28,549 nt of DNA, taken from NCBI GenBank assembly GCA_045602005.1, contig JAZSAS010000048.1, positions 1 through 28,549 on the forward strand, written 5' to 3'. Under the pieces are notes generated by a model. It did no database searches. It saw only the letters and a program-made list of their open reading frames with translations, and was not told the origin of the DNA. This document shows, piece by piece, positions 6,049 to 14,066 of the stretch; position 1 is the stretch's first letter, and each line of letters opens with the position of its first letter. This DNA comes from UMGS755 sp045602005. GTDB taxonomy: Bacteria; Bacillota; Clostridia; UBA1381; UBA9506. The position numbers and the translations under genes are program-made.

Positions 6049-6104
6049 TCCACGGGGAATAATCTAAAAGAAACCATAAAAAGCACTCATTTATCTAAGA
6101 ATGC

Positions 6105-6122
6105 AAGTATTATATAATACTT
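6105..6122. repeat. Perfect 18-bp AT-rich palindrome
   Basis: AAGTATTATATAATACTT is its own reverse complement. On the minus strand an A/T tail follows only weakly. It lies in the intergenic region between the RAYT element and the oxidoreductase gene. Function unknown: it could be a weak terminator or a binding site. Confidence 0.4.
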
Positions 6123-6251
6123 TTTCTGTTATGTCAAGTTTTTTTAAAAGATAGTACAATTCAAGGATTTTAATTGTGCTCAATCTCCCATTCTCCCGTT
6201 TTATCATGTCTTGAAAATAAAATTTCCATTAATGTCACCGGCAAAAAATGA

Positions 6252-6280
6252 TTGACTTCTTTTATACCGCATTGTATAAT
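6252..6280 (+). promoter_or_regulatory. Promoter of the Gfo/Idh/MocA gene
   Basis: -35 TTGACT (6252-6257), 17-nt spacer, -10 TATAAT (6275-6280). Leader ~65 nt; SD AAGGAG at 6337-6342, 8 nt before the ATG. Confidence 0.8.
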
Positions 6281-6350
6281 ATATGTAGAAATAAAATGGA
6301 TAGATATGTTTGGGCTAAGCACCCGAAATAAATGATAAGGAGAACTGTTT

Positions 6351-7394
6351 ATGAGAAAAATCAAATGGGGCGTTATCGGCTGCGGCGGTATTGCCGACAG
6401 AAGAACTCTGCCCGGAATGATGCTGGCAGATAATGCCGAGCTGGTTGCTGTTATGGACACCAACGCTGAATTTGCTGAAAACGTTAAGGCAAAATATAAT
6501 GCAAAATATGCTTTTACATCAGCTGAAGAGCTGCTGGCTCTCCCTGAAATTGAAGCTGTTTATATTGCTTCTCCTGTGGCTTTCCACAAAGCACAGGCTT
6601 TTGCTGCGGCTGATGCCAAAAAGCACATTCTCATTGAAAAACCCGTTGCTCTCACCTCCGGCGAGGCTGAAGAAATTGCAGTATATTGCAAAAAGGCAGG
6701 TGTTAAGCTGGGCGTTGGCTTTATGATGCGTTTCCACGCTTACCATCAGGCAATTAAAAACTTAATTGACGAGGGCAGACTGGGACAGATTGTTTCCATG
6801 CGTGGTCAGTTCACCTGTTGGTATCCCGAAATTCCGGGAGCATGGCGTCAGAAGAAGAGTTCTTCCGGTGGCGGTGCTATGGTGGATATGGGTGTGCACG
6901 CTATTGATGTTCTGCAATATGTTTCCGGTTTAAAGGCTGAAACTGTTACAGGCTTTGCTTCTAATTTGGTGTTTAATTATGAAGTGGAGGACTCTTGCAA
7001 TGCGGTTATTAAAATGGACAATGGCGCCGCTATGTACATTGAAGCAAACTTCAACATTCCCGATGCAGCTGCAAGCTGCCGTTTGGAGCTTTACGGCACC
7101 CGTGGCAGTATTTTAGCCGAGGGAACGCTGAGCCAGGTAGAGGCCGGCAAGGTTGAGGTTCGTTTGGCTGATGATTCTCTGGGCTACAATGCTCAGCAGG
7201 ATATTGCTGAACTGAACACCGAAGAACTGGAAGTGACCTTTGGCAATATGTATACCAAAGAAATTGAAGGCTTCGGCAATGCTATTATTAATGACACTGA
7301 GGTTCCTGTTCCGGCTGATGAAGCCATTTTCAACCAGAAGGTTGTAGAGGCGGTTTACGAATCAAGCAAAACCGGAAAGTTCATTAACCTCTAA
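6351..7394 (+). CDS. Gfo/Idh/MocA family NAD(P)-dependent sugar oxidoreductase
   Basis: 347 aa. The N-terminal Rossmann fold has WGVIGCGGIADRRTLPGM as dinucleotide-binding loop and the family EKP motif in HILIEKPVALTSGEA (Lys near residue 95, likely catalytic). The C-terminal alpha/beta domain has GGGAMVDMGVHAIDVLQYV, with a GxHxxD-type His/Asp pair, then the usual beta-sheet. Members oxidise or epimerise a sugar, inositol or related polyol with NAD(P); the substrate cannot be read from sequence. No signal peptide, so it is cytosolic. It is monocistronic, with its own promoter and a strong terminator, so the context gives no pathway clue. Confidence 0.9.
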   Translation: MRKIKWGVIGCGGIADRRTLPGMMLADNAELVAVMDTNAEFAENVKAKYNAKYAFTSAEELLALPEIEAVYIASPVAFHKAQAFAAADAKKHILIEKPVALTSGEAEEIAVYCKKAGVKLGVGFMMRFHAYHQAIKNLIDEGRLGQIVSMRGQFTCWYPEIPGAWRQKKSSSGGGAMVDMGVHAIDVLQYVSGLKAETVTGFASNLVFNYEVEDSCNAVIKMDNGAAMYIEANFNIPDAAASCRLELYGTRGSILAEGTLSQVEAGKVEVRLADDSLGYNAQQDIAELNTEELEVTFGNMYTKEIEGFGNAIINDTEVPVPADEAIFNQKVVEAVYESSKTGKFINL

Positions 7395-7413
7395 TCTCAA
7401 TGCATAAAAGATA

Positions 7414-7440
7414 CGCCCCGGCGAACGTTTCGCCGGGGCG
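7414..7440. terminator. Strong bidirectional terminator
   Basis: An 11-bp GC-rich stem (7414-7424 with 7430-7440), 5-nt loop. T-rich tails follow in both directions (CTTTTA on plus, TATCTTTT on minus), serving the oxidoreductase gene and the convergent eight-gene operon. Confidence 0.9.
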
Positions 7441-7451
7441 CTTTTAATTTC

Positions 7452-8264
7452 TTATAAACAATATTTCTCAATGGCCACTGCTGCTCCGTCCTCATCGTTG
7501 GACAGTGTCAGCACATCGGCCGCTTCTTTTGCTTCCGGTACTGCATTTGCCACAGCAACACCCAAGCCGGCCCAGGAGAGCATGCAGGCATCATTGGCTC
7601 CGTCACCAATAGCCATAATTTCACTTTGATGAATGCCCAGATGATCTGCCAACGCCTGAAGGCCTGTTGCCTTATTCACAGATTTTCCTGGTAATTCTAA
7701 ATTATTAATAAACGCTGCCGTATAGGCAAAATCCGGATGGTGTAAAAACGGCGTTTGACGCTGATGCTTATCCGGCACATCTTTAAAAATCACATGAAGC
7801 TTTTCCGCCGCACCTAAAGTCCGGATGGTTTCATATAAATCCGGCACAACTGTCCGGGTTGCCTTAAACATTGGTATTAGGTCCTCGGGCATGCCCAATT
7901 CTGCCATGTTATTATAGCTGTTAGGGTCGGTATAAACGCCGTTACAATATACCTCCGTGTAAATGCCCATGTCAAGTGCCAGCCTGAGTTTCTCCAAAAA
8001 CGGCTCTTGAGGCGGCAATTCTTTATAGAGTACCTCTTTTTTGGTTACATCACGCACCACGGCACCATTCACCGACACTAAATATTGCGGCGAAAGACTT
8101 TCCATTAACGTTCCCATTTCACACAGGTCACGTCCTGTGGAGGGCACCAGCAAAATTCCACTCTCTTTTGCCTTTTTAAGCACTGCTGCCGTTCGCTCTG
8201 ACACAATGCCGCCGGTTTTCAGCATAGTATAGTCCAGGTCGAAGGCTATCATTCTTATCTTCAT
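7452..8264 (-). CDS. HAD superfamily hydrolase, Cof type (subclass IIB)
   Basis: 270 aa. Motif I is DLDYT near the N-terminus (nucleophile and acid/base Asp pair), motif II the Thr in VPSTGRD, motif III the conserved Lys in PGKSVNKATGL, and motif IV GDGANDACML for Mg2+. The large cap between motifs II and III is of the C2B type. Cof-type enzymes dephosphorylate sugar phosphates, nucleotides or cofactor intermediates such as FMN or pyridoxal phosphate; the substrate here is unknown. It is the last gene of the operon, starting 10 nt after thiN with SD AAGGAG. Position beside thiN and rpe hints at metabolite repair or sugar-phosphate turnover (inference). Confidence 0.9.
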   Translation of the reverse strand: MKIRMIAFDLDYTMLKTGGIVSERTAAVLKKAKESGILLVPSTGRDLCEMGTLMESLSPQYLVSVNGAVVRDVTKKEVLYKELPPQEPFLEKLRLALDMGIYTEVYCNGVYTDPNSYNNMAELGMPEDLIPMFKATRTVVPDLYETIRTLGAAEKLHVIFKDVPDKHQRQTPFLHHPDFAYTAAFINNLELPGKSVNKATGLQALADHLGIHQSEIMAIGDGANDACMLSWAGLGVAVANAVPEAKEAADVLTLSNDEDGAAVAIEKYCL

Positions 8265-8274
8265 ATTTTTCTCC

Positions 8275-8895
8275 TTAATCGTGGCTCAAAATCACCATTA
8301 AAACCCCGGATTCTACTGTTATTTTCGCAGTATCTGCCACAAACTCATTGCTGACACCGTAGGGGTTTCCCCAGCTCATGTTCTGCCCATTTAAGGGGTA
8401 ATACACGCCCTCTGCATGAATACCCGTCACCGGTGTCACCGGCAGAAGAGATAGCTTGCAGCCTTCTTTTCGGGGAATTTCCACGCTGCCGGAAAACATG
8501 AACAATTCATTGTGTTCATCAATCAAACGAATGGTGACACCCTGAGAAAGACCCATATACACTAAAGACACCGCCGCTAAGCTGTGGTCTAGCCGGGTGC
8601 CCCGTGCACCAAACAACAGAATTTCATCGGCTCCTTCAGCAATGACATGATTGATGCAGGCATGCAAATCGGTTTCATCCTTTTCCACCGGCAACTGCTT
8701 AACGGGAATGTCTAATGGCACCACGAGCCTATCGCAAGAATCAAAATCGCCGATGACCAGATGAGGACGAATCCCCATGGCCTCACAATTTAAATAACCG
8801 CTATCGGCACAAACAATTAAGTCAGTTTCCCTCACAAACGGCTTATAAAAAGCGGGCGCAGAAATAGCTCCGCCCGCTATGACAATCGCTCTCAT
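8275..8895 (-). CDS. thiN: Thiamine diphosphokinase
   Basis: 206 aa, the usual length. Motifs of the ThiN/TPK family: CADSGYLNCEAMGIRPHLVIGDFDS, KDETDLHAC (Asp residues for Mg-ATP), FGARGTRLDHSLAA, and near the end GVSNEF. It transfers pyrophosphate from ATP to thiamine, forming thiamine diphosphate. SD GGGGGA lies before the ATG; it starts 17 nt after rpe. The rsgA-rpe-thiN order is conserved in many Firmicutes. No TPP riboswitch is seen, as expected for an internal operon gene. Confidence 0.95.
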   Translation of the reverse strand: MRAIVIAGGAISAPAFYKPFVRETDLIVCADSGYLNCEAMGIRPHLVIGDFDSCDRLVVPLDIPVKQLPVEKDETDLHACINHVIAEGADEILLFGARGTRLDHSLAAVSLVYMGLSQGVTIRLIDEHNELFMFSGSVEIPRKEGCKLSLLPVTPVTGIHAEGVYYPLNGQNMSWGNPYGVSNEFVADTAKITVESGVLMVILSHD

Positions 8896-8912
8896 TGGTG
8901 ATTCCCCCGCTT

Positions 8913-9557
8913 TTAATACCTTGCCTTAAAATCACGAACAGCCTGTGCCGGGTCCTCACTGCCAAACACTGCACTGCCTGCCACAATCACATTGGCACCG
9001 GCCTCAACCGGCAACTGCAGATTGTGCAGATATACACCGCCATCCACCTGAATATCAAAGTCAGGTCCCAGCAGCTTTCTTGCCTCACGGATCTTCGGAT
9101 TAACATCCTCAATATAGCTTTGCCCGCCAAAGCCGGCATATACACTCATAATCAAAAGCATATCAATCTTATCAAAATAGGGAATGGCACGGGATAACTC
9201 CGCATCGGGATTCAAAGCCAGACCGGCACGTTTACCCAAAGACCGAATCTGGTCAAGTGTTTCGCCGATATTGCTGTCGCACTCTACATGAATGGTGATA
9301 ATATCGGCACCGGCTTTTGCAAATGCCTCAACATATTTATGGGGCTCACTAATCATTAAATGAGTATCAAACACCATGTTGCTGGTTTTGCGCAAAGATT
9401 GAAGCACCGGCATACCAAACGAAAGATTCGGCACTAAGTGACCATCCATGACATCCAGATGCAGGTAATCTGCTCCCGCCTTTTCAATGTTTTGTACCTC
9501 TTCTCCCAGCTTGCTGAAATCTGCAGCCAAAAGAGAGGGTGCTAATTTAATTGACAT
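8913..9557 (-). CDS. rpe: Ribulose-phosphate 3-epimerase
   Basis: 214 aa TIM barrel from the ATG at 9557. Signature segments: KLAPSLLAADFSKLGEEV, HLDVMDGHLVPNLSFG (metal-binding His and Asp), THLMISEP, TIHVE, MSVYAGFGGQ and QVDGG. It interconverts ribulose-5-P and xylulose-5-P in the pentose phosphate pathway. Start: an in-frame TTG three codons earlier (9566) is also possible, because AAGGAAAGG lies between 2 and 10 nt from the two candidates. The ATG is preferred because family members begin MxIKLAPS. It lies 34 nt after rsgA within the minus-strand operon. Confidence 0.96.
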   Translation of the reverse strand: MSIKLAPSLLAADFSKLGEEVQNIEKAGADYLHLDVMDGHLVPNLSFGMPVLQSLRKTSNMVFDTHLMISEPHKYVEAFAKAGADIITIHVECDSNIGETLDQIRSLGKRAGLALNPDAELSRAIPYFDKIDMLLIMSVYAGFGGQSYIEDVNPKIREARKLLGPDFDIQVDGGVYLHNLQLPVEAGANVIVAGSAVFGSEDPAQAVRDFKARY

Positions 9558-9591
9558 GTTTCTCAAAACCTTTCCTTATAAAACTTCTGTA

Positions 9592-10470
9592 TTATTTCCA
9601 CTGCTTAATTGCCTTTAACTCTTGATAAATGGCACAATAGCTTTCATAGCGTTCTTTAAAAATCTTACCTTTATACACAGCATCCTTTACCTCGCACCCC
9701 GGCTCTGCTATGTGGGCACAGCCTGCAAAACGGCACTGCTGACCAAGACCGGCCATTTCGGGGAACAGGTTCTGCAATTCCTCCGGTGTTATGCCCTCTG
9801 AGGCATAGGAAGAAAAACCCGGCGTATCAAAAACAAAGCCGCCAAAAGGCAATTCTAAAAGCTCTGTGTGTCTGGTGGTGTGTCTGCCCCGTCTGGTTTT
9901 TTCACTAACCGAGCCGGTCTCTAATGCAAACGTGCCGCAAAGACGGTTTAACAGGCTGGATTTTCCCACACCGGAATTTCCGGCAAGAGCCGTGATTTTA
10001 TCTTTGAGGATAACCTTTAAATCTTCAATGCCCTGCTCCGCCTTAGCGCTGGCAAGCACCACGGGATAGCCGGCTGATTGATAGATGCTGCCGATATAAG
10101 CCGCCCTTTCATCATCTAAATCCCGCTTGTTAATGCAAATCACGGGGGTGACTCCGGCAGCCTCCGCCGTCACCGTTAGTTGGTCGGCAAGGAGAAGACT
10201 CGATTCCGGATTTTTTACAGAAATGGTAATCACCATTTGGTCAATGTTGACCACAGGCGGGCGAATAAAGGCATTTTTCCGAGGCAGAATTTCATCCACA
10301 CTGCCCTTGTCTGCCGCCTCAGCCGTTCGTTTAACACGCACCAAATCGCCCACCATCGGCGTTTCTCCTTCTTTGCGAAAACGGCCTCTGGCACGGCACT
10401 CAATGAGTCCCTCAGCAGTTTTTACATAATAGAAACCGCCGATTCCCTTAATAATTGTTCCTGTTAACAT
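9592..10470 (-). CDS. rsgA: Ribosome small subunit biogenesis GTPase RsgA
   Basis: 292 aa. N-terminal OB-fold (residues ~1-65), then a circularly permuted GTPase: G4 NKRDL precedes G1 GNSGVGKSSLLN, followed by RHTTRHTELL (G2 region) and DTPGFSS (G3). A C-terminal zinc knuckle has Cys and His residues in CRFAGCAHIAEPGCEV. RsgA binds the 30S decoding region and helps late 30S maturation. It starts 8 nt after the PASTA kinase with AGGGG upstream of the ATG. It is known as a kinase substrate or partner in some Firmicutes, which fits the operon. Confidence 0.97.
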   Translation of the reverse strand: MLTGTIIKGIGGFYYVKTAEGLIECRARGRFRKEGETPMVGDLVRVKRTAEAADKGSVDEILPRKNAFIRPPVVNIDQMVITISVKNPESSLLLADQLTVTAEAAGVTPVICINKRDLDDERAAYIGSIYQSAGYPVVLASAKAEQGIEDLKVILKDKITALAGNSGVGKSSLLNRLCGTFALETGSVSEKTRRGRHTTRHTELLELPFGGFVFDTPGFSSYASEGITPEELQNLFPEMAGLGQQCRFAGCAHIAEPGCEVKDAVYKGKIFKERYESYCAIYQELKAIKQWK

Positions 10471-10478
10471 AGCTACCC

Positions 10479-12239
10479 CTACTGTGCACCGCCGGCATTA
10501 GGCGGACCTATAACAATACCGGGTGATGAGGGTGCAGGTGTTGCTGTTGACGGTGCCTGGCTTGGCTCGCTGATGGCAGGTGCCTGTGTGGGCTCGCTGT
10601 GTTCACCGGAACCGGAGGATATTTTAATATCAATGGCTGTCTTTTCTTTAACCTCTATTCCGGGGCGGATAGATTGAGAAATAACGGTTCCCTTTGCTTT
10701 TGAGCTGCTGCCCTTCACAATATTGCCCCAGGTTAAACCGGCATCTAAAAGTGCTGCTTTTGCCTCGTTTTCGGAAAGTCCCAACAGATTCGGCACCTCA
10801 ACGGTGCTCTCCTCCTTGCCCGCACTGACATACACTGTCACAGAAGTTGCCGCATCCACATAAGTTCCGGCGGAGGGCACCTGACGGACTACAAAATCTT
10901 CAGGAATGGTTTCACTGGGTTCATCCACAATGGAGAATCGCAGATTTTTATTTCTTAAAATATCCTGAGCATCAGAGCTCCTGCGGTTTATAAGATCAGG
11001 CATGGGGAATTCGCCTTCACCCAGGCTGACAACCACCTTAATTTCAGCGCCATCTTTAACCATCGTGCCGGCGGCAGGGCTTTGAGAAATAATCAACCCC
11101 GGGTCTACGGCATCGTTCTTTTCTTCCTTCTCAACCACAATTTTCAGTTGACTGTTCACCACCATTTGCTCTGCTTCTTCAATGGTTTTATTGTAGAAAT
11201 CCGGCAGTTCAAGCTCAGCTTTTCCGCTGTTGCCTGTCAAATGATAGCCAAGGAGAAACAAAATAACAACCAAAGCAAGACCTGTGAGGGTTCCGGCAAT
11301 CACACCCAAAAGATCTTTTTTGTTCATGGATTTTTTCTTTTTCTTGCCGGTGTCAGCCTTATGAGGAATCGGCGGCGTGATTCTTGTGTCATCGGATGAC
11401 AGCTTGTAATCCACTGTGTTGCCTGTGTAAACCTTTTTCAGGTCTATTAGCATCTGTGTCACAGAATCATATCGCAGGCTTTGCTCTTTGCACATGGCAC
11501 GGCGAATCACGTTATCCAGCGATTCCGGCACCTCTGGGTTTAACGCCCGTGATGATGGTGCTTCTTTCTCAATATGCTGCATGGCAATGGCGATGGCCGT
11601 GTCGCCCTCAAAGGGCAGCTTGCCTGTCACCATTTCATAAAGCACAACACCCAGAGAGTAAATATCGGTTTTATGGTCTGTGTAGCCTCCTCTGGCCTGC
11701 TCCGGTGAGAAATAATGTACACTGCCCATGGTGGCACTGCCTGTGGTGATGGTGCTGGAGCTCATGACCTTGGCAATACCAAAATCGGTAATTTTAATGG
11801 TTCCCTCACGGGTGATAATAATGTTGTGCGGCTTAATGTCTTTATGAACAATCCCGTTTTTATGTGCATGGTCAAGACCCGCACAAATTTGTCCGGCATA
11901 ATCCACTGCCTCACGCCAGGGCAGCACGCCTTTTGCTTCTACATACTGCTTTAAGGTTACACCCTCTACGTATTCCATAACGATGTAGTCTAAATCGCCG
12001 TCTTGTCCCACATCGTAAATAGATACAACGTTGGGATGAGACAGACTGCCTGCGGACTGCGCCTCAACCTTAAAGCGGCTGATAAAGTCTTTATCCTCCC
12101 GGAATTCGGGGCGTAGCACCTTAATGGCAACATACCGGTTGAGCATCAGGCACTTTGCCTTATACACAATGGCCATGCCACCTTTTCCAATAGTTTCAAC
12201 TATTTCATATCGGTTTCCGATAAGTGTTCCGTTTACCAT
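10479..12239 (-). CDS. prkC: PASTA-domain Ser/Thr protein kinase (PrkC/Stk1 type)
   Basis: 586 aa from the ATG at 12239, which follows AAAGGA by ~10 nt; an earlier in-frame GTG (12260) would overlap the phosphatase gene. Kinase domain ~10-270: GKGGMAIVYKA loop, VAIKVL lysine, VHKDIKPHN catalytic loop, DFGIAKV, and activation segment TMGSVHYFSPEQA. A Lys/Arg/Ser-rich juxtamembrane stretch (KKKKKSMNKK) leads to one membrane helix (~LLGVIAGTLTGLALVVILFL). Three extracellular PASTA repeats then bind peptidoglycan or muropeptides, and a Pro/Ala/Ser-rich tail closes it. It controls cell wall synthesis, growth and germination. The catalytic HRD reads HKD, a small deviation. It lies 14 nt after its phosphatase. 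Confidence 0.96.
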   Translation of the reverse strand: MVNGTLIGNRYEIVETIGKGGMAIVYKAKCLMLNRYVAIKVLRPEFREDKDFISRFKVEAQSAGSLSHPNVVSIYDVGQDGDLDYIVMEYVEGVTLKQYVEAKGVLPWREAVDYAGQICAGLDHAHKNGIVHKDIKPHNIIITREGTIKITDFGIAKVMSSSTITTGSATMGSVHYFSPEQARGGYTDHKTDIYSLGVVLYEMVTGKLPFEGDTAIAIAMQHIEKEAPSSRALNPEVPESLDNVIRRAMCKEQSLRYDSVTQMLIDLKKVYTGNTVDYKLSSDDTRITPPIPHKADTGKKKKKSMNKKDLLGVIAGTLTGLALVVILFLLGYHLTGNSGKAELELPDFYNKTIEEAEQMVVNSQLKIVVEKEEKNDAVDPGLIISQSPAAGTMVKDGAEIKVVVSLGEGEFPMPDLINRRSSDAQDILRNKNLRFSIVDEPSETIPEDFVVRQVPSAGTYVDAATSVTVYVSAGKEESTVEVPNLLGLSENEAKAALLDAGLTWGNIVKGSSSKAKGTVISQSIRPGIEVKEKTAIDIKISSGSGEHSEPTQAPAISEPSQAPSTATPAPSSPGIVIGPPNAGGAQ

Positions 12240-12253
12240 ATCTCTCATTCCTT

Positions 12254-13015
12254 TCAGCACAATCCTGATTCTTTTAACAAGAGTACTGCCGTAATATTAT
12301 CATGGCCGCCCTGTTGGTTGGCACTTTCCACCAACCGCCCTGCAAGGTATGCCATGGTTCCGCCCTGTTCTTCCGCTAACAGTGATGCTATCTCCTCGTC
12401 TGACAGCATGTTGGTTAAACCGTCAGTACAAAGGAGCAACACATCATCGGGCATTATCCTGAATTCATAGAGATCAATTTCTACACCGGGGTCTGTTCCC
12501 AACGCCCTTGTAATCACATTTTTTTGAGGATGACGGGCCGCTTCCTCGGCTGTAATCTGGCCGCTGTGCATCAATTCCTGAACCAGCGAATGGTCTGTTG
12601 TGATTTGATGCATAACGCCGTTTCTTATCATATAGGCACGGGAATCGCCCACATGAGCAACCACAGCCTGTTCACCGCACACGAAGCACAATGTTAGTGT
12701 TGTGCCCATGCCGCCGTAATCCCGCTCCTTTTTACTCGTTTCATAAATTGCCCTGTTGGCCTGCTTGATTGCTGAAACCAAAAGCTTCTTTATCTCAGAA
12801 GGCATCATGCCGTTGCAAACACCTTGGTTAATGGTTTCGCTAATCTGCCGAATCGCCATAGCGCTGGCAACCTCTCCGGCCTGATGACCGCCCATGCCGT
12901 CTGCCACGATGGCATATAAAGCGTCCATCTTCTGACTGTATTCGGATATGTAGTAGCCGTCCTCATTAATTGGACGGGTGCGCCCCAAATCCGTACAGCC
13001 TCCCCATTGTAACAT
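12254..13015 (-). CDS. prpC: PP2C-family Ser/Thr phosphatase (Stp1/PrpC)
   Basis: 253 aa. PPM motifs in order: TDLGRTRPINEDGYY, AIVADGMGGHQAGEVAS (metal-binding Asp and Gly), GTTLTLCFV, HVGDSRAYMIR, TDHSLVQ, LLCTDGLTNML and GGHDNITAVLL (last metal Asp). It is a soluble Mn2+/Mg2+ phosphatase that reverses the PASTA kinase encoded directly downstream. SD GAGGTG lies before the ATG; it begins 16 nt after rlmN. The kinase/phosphatase pairing in this order is standard for Firmicutes. Confidence 0.96.
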   Translation of the reverse strand: MLQWGGCTDLGRTRPINEDGYYISEYSQKMDALYAIVADGMGGHQAGEVASAMAIRQISETINQGVCNGMMPSEIKKLLVSAIKQANRAIYETSKKERDYGGMGTTLTLCFVCGEQAVVAHVGDSRAYMIRNGVMHQITTDHSLVQELMHSGQITAEEAARHPQKNVITRALGTDPGVEIDLYEFRIMPDDVLLLCTDGLTNMLSDEEIASLLAEEQGGTMAYLAGRLVESANQQGGHDNITAVLLLKESGLC

Positions 13016-13031
13016 AGAATCACCTCAATTT

Positions 13032-14066
13032 CTAACCTTCTGCTTGCTTAATCTGGTGTTTCAGCTGACCGCAAGCCGCACTGATATCGGCTCCTAATTC
13101 ACGACGCACCGTGGCTGAAACGCCCTTTTGTGTTAAATATTCAACAAACTGCCGAACGGCCTCTTTTCCGCTTTTGTAAAAGCCCTCACGTGCAGCATTA
13201 ACAGGAATTACATTCACATGATACTGCAATCCGGAAAACAGCCGCATCAGCTCTTTTGCATGCTCACGGCTATCATTTTCGCCCTTAATCAGTGCATATT
13301 CCAGCGTGATCCGCCGTCCGGTTGCCGCCTGATACCGGGTCAGCGCTTTCACAAGTGCTCCTAAAGGATATTTTTTATTCACCGGCATCATGCTGCTTCG
13401 CTGCTCATCATAAGGCGAGTGAACCGACACTGCCAGTGTGATGGGAAGCTTTTTTTCTGCCAATAATATAATTTTATCACATAATCCGCAAGTTGACAAG
13501 GTAAAATGTCGATATCCAATATTCAAACCTTCTCCGCAAGAGGCAATTTCCATAAATTGTAGTACCTGCTCCAGATTATCAAGAGGCTCTCCCATACCCA
13601 TAAAAACAATATTGCCGATTCTAATGGATAAATCCCGCTGTGCCGCCAATAACTGCCCCATCATTTCTCCGGCAGTCAGGTCACGGCTTTTGCCACCGAT
13701 GGCCGATGCACAAAACCGACAGCCCATGTTGCAGCCTGCCTGAGTGGAAAGGCAAATGGTGTTGCCGTGATGATATCGCATCACAACGCTTTCAATCACC
13801 TCTCCGTCATTCAGGCGAAAGGCATATTTCACCGTGCCATCAGCCGATTCCTGCCGACTGGCAATTTCCGGCAGCTCCATAGTGCAGCCGGATGCTAAAA
13901 GCCTTCTGAAATCTTTAGACAGGTTCGTCATATCATCAAAGCTTTTTGCATCTCCATAAAGCCACGAAAACAGCTGTTTGCCCCGAAAAGGCTTTTCACC
14001 CAGTTGTTCTGCCAGCAGGCAAAGTTCTTCCCGTGTTTTACTATATAAATCAATCCGCTCAGCCAT
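13032..14066 (-). CDS. rlmN: Dual-specificity 23S rRNA (A2503-C2) / tRNA (A37-C2) methyltransferase RlmN
   Basis: 344 aa. Radical-SAM cluster motif CNMGCRFC (Cys112, 116, 119), preceded by STQAG, followed by GNIVFMGMGEPLDN and SVHSPYDEQRSSMMP. The C-terminal catalytic Cys332 (SAACGQL) completes the RlmN mechanism, in which a methyl-Cys intermediate is used. The N-terminal KPFRGKQLFSWLY helical domain is typical. The ATG overlaps the end of rsmB by 8 nt, so translation is probably coupled. No Cfr-type features suggest anything other than housekeeping RlmN. Confidence 0.97.
   Translation of the reverse strand: MAERIDLYSKTREELCLLAEQLGEKPFRGKQLFSWLYGDAKSFDDMTNLSKDFRRLLASGCTMELPEIASRQESADGTVKYAFRLNDGEVIESVVMRYHHGNTICLSTQAGCNMGCRFCASAIGGKSRDLTAGEMMGQLLAAQRDLSIRIGNIVFMGMGEPLDNLEQVLQFMEIASCGEGLNIGYRHFTLSTCGLCDKIILLAEKKLPITLAVSVHSPYDEQRSSMMPVNKKYPLGALVKALTRYQAATGRRITLEYALIKGENDSREHAKELMRLFSGLQYHVNVIPVNAAREGFYKSGKEAVRQFVEYLTQKGVSATVRRELGADISAACGQLKHQIKQAEG

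Noticed and set aside
8896..8912. TPP riboswitch before thiN
   Set aside because: The gap to rpe is 17 nt within an operon; no leader is possible.
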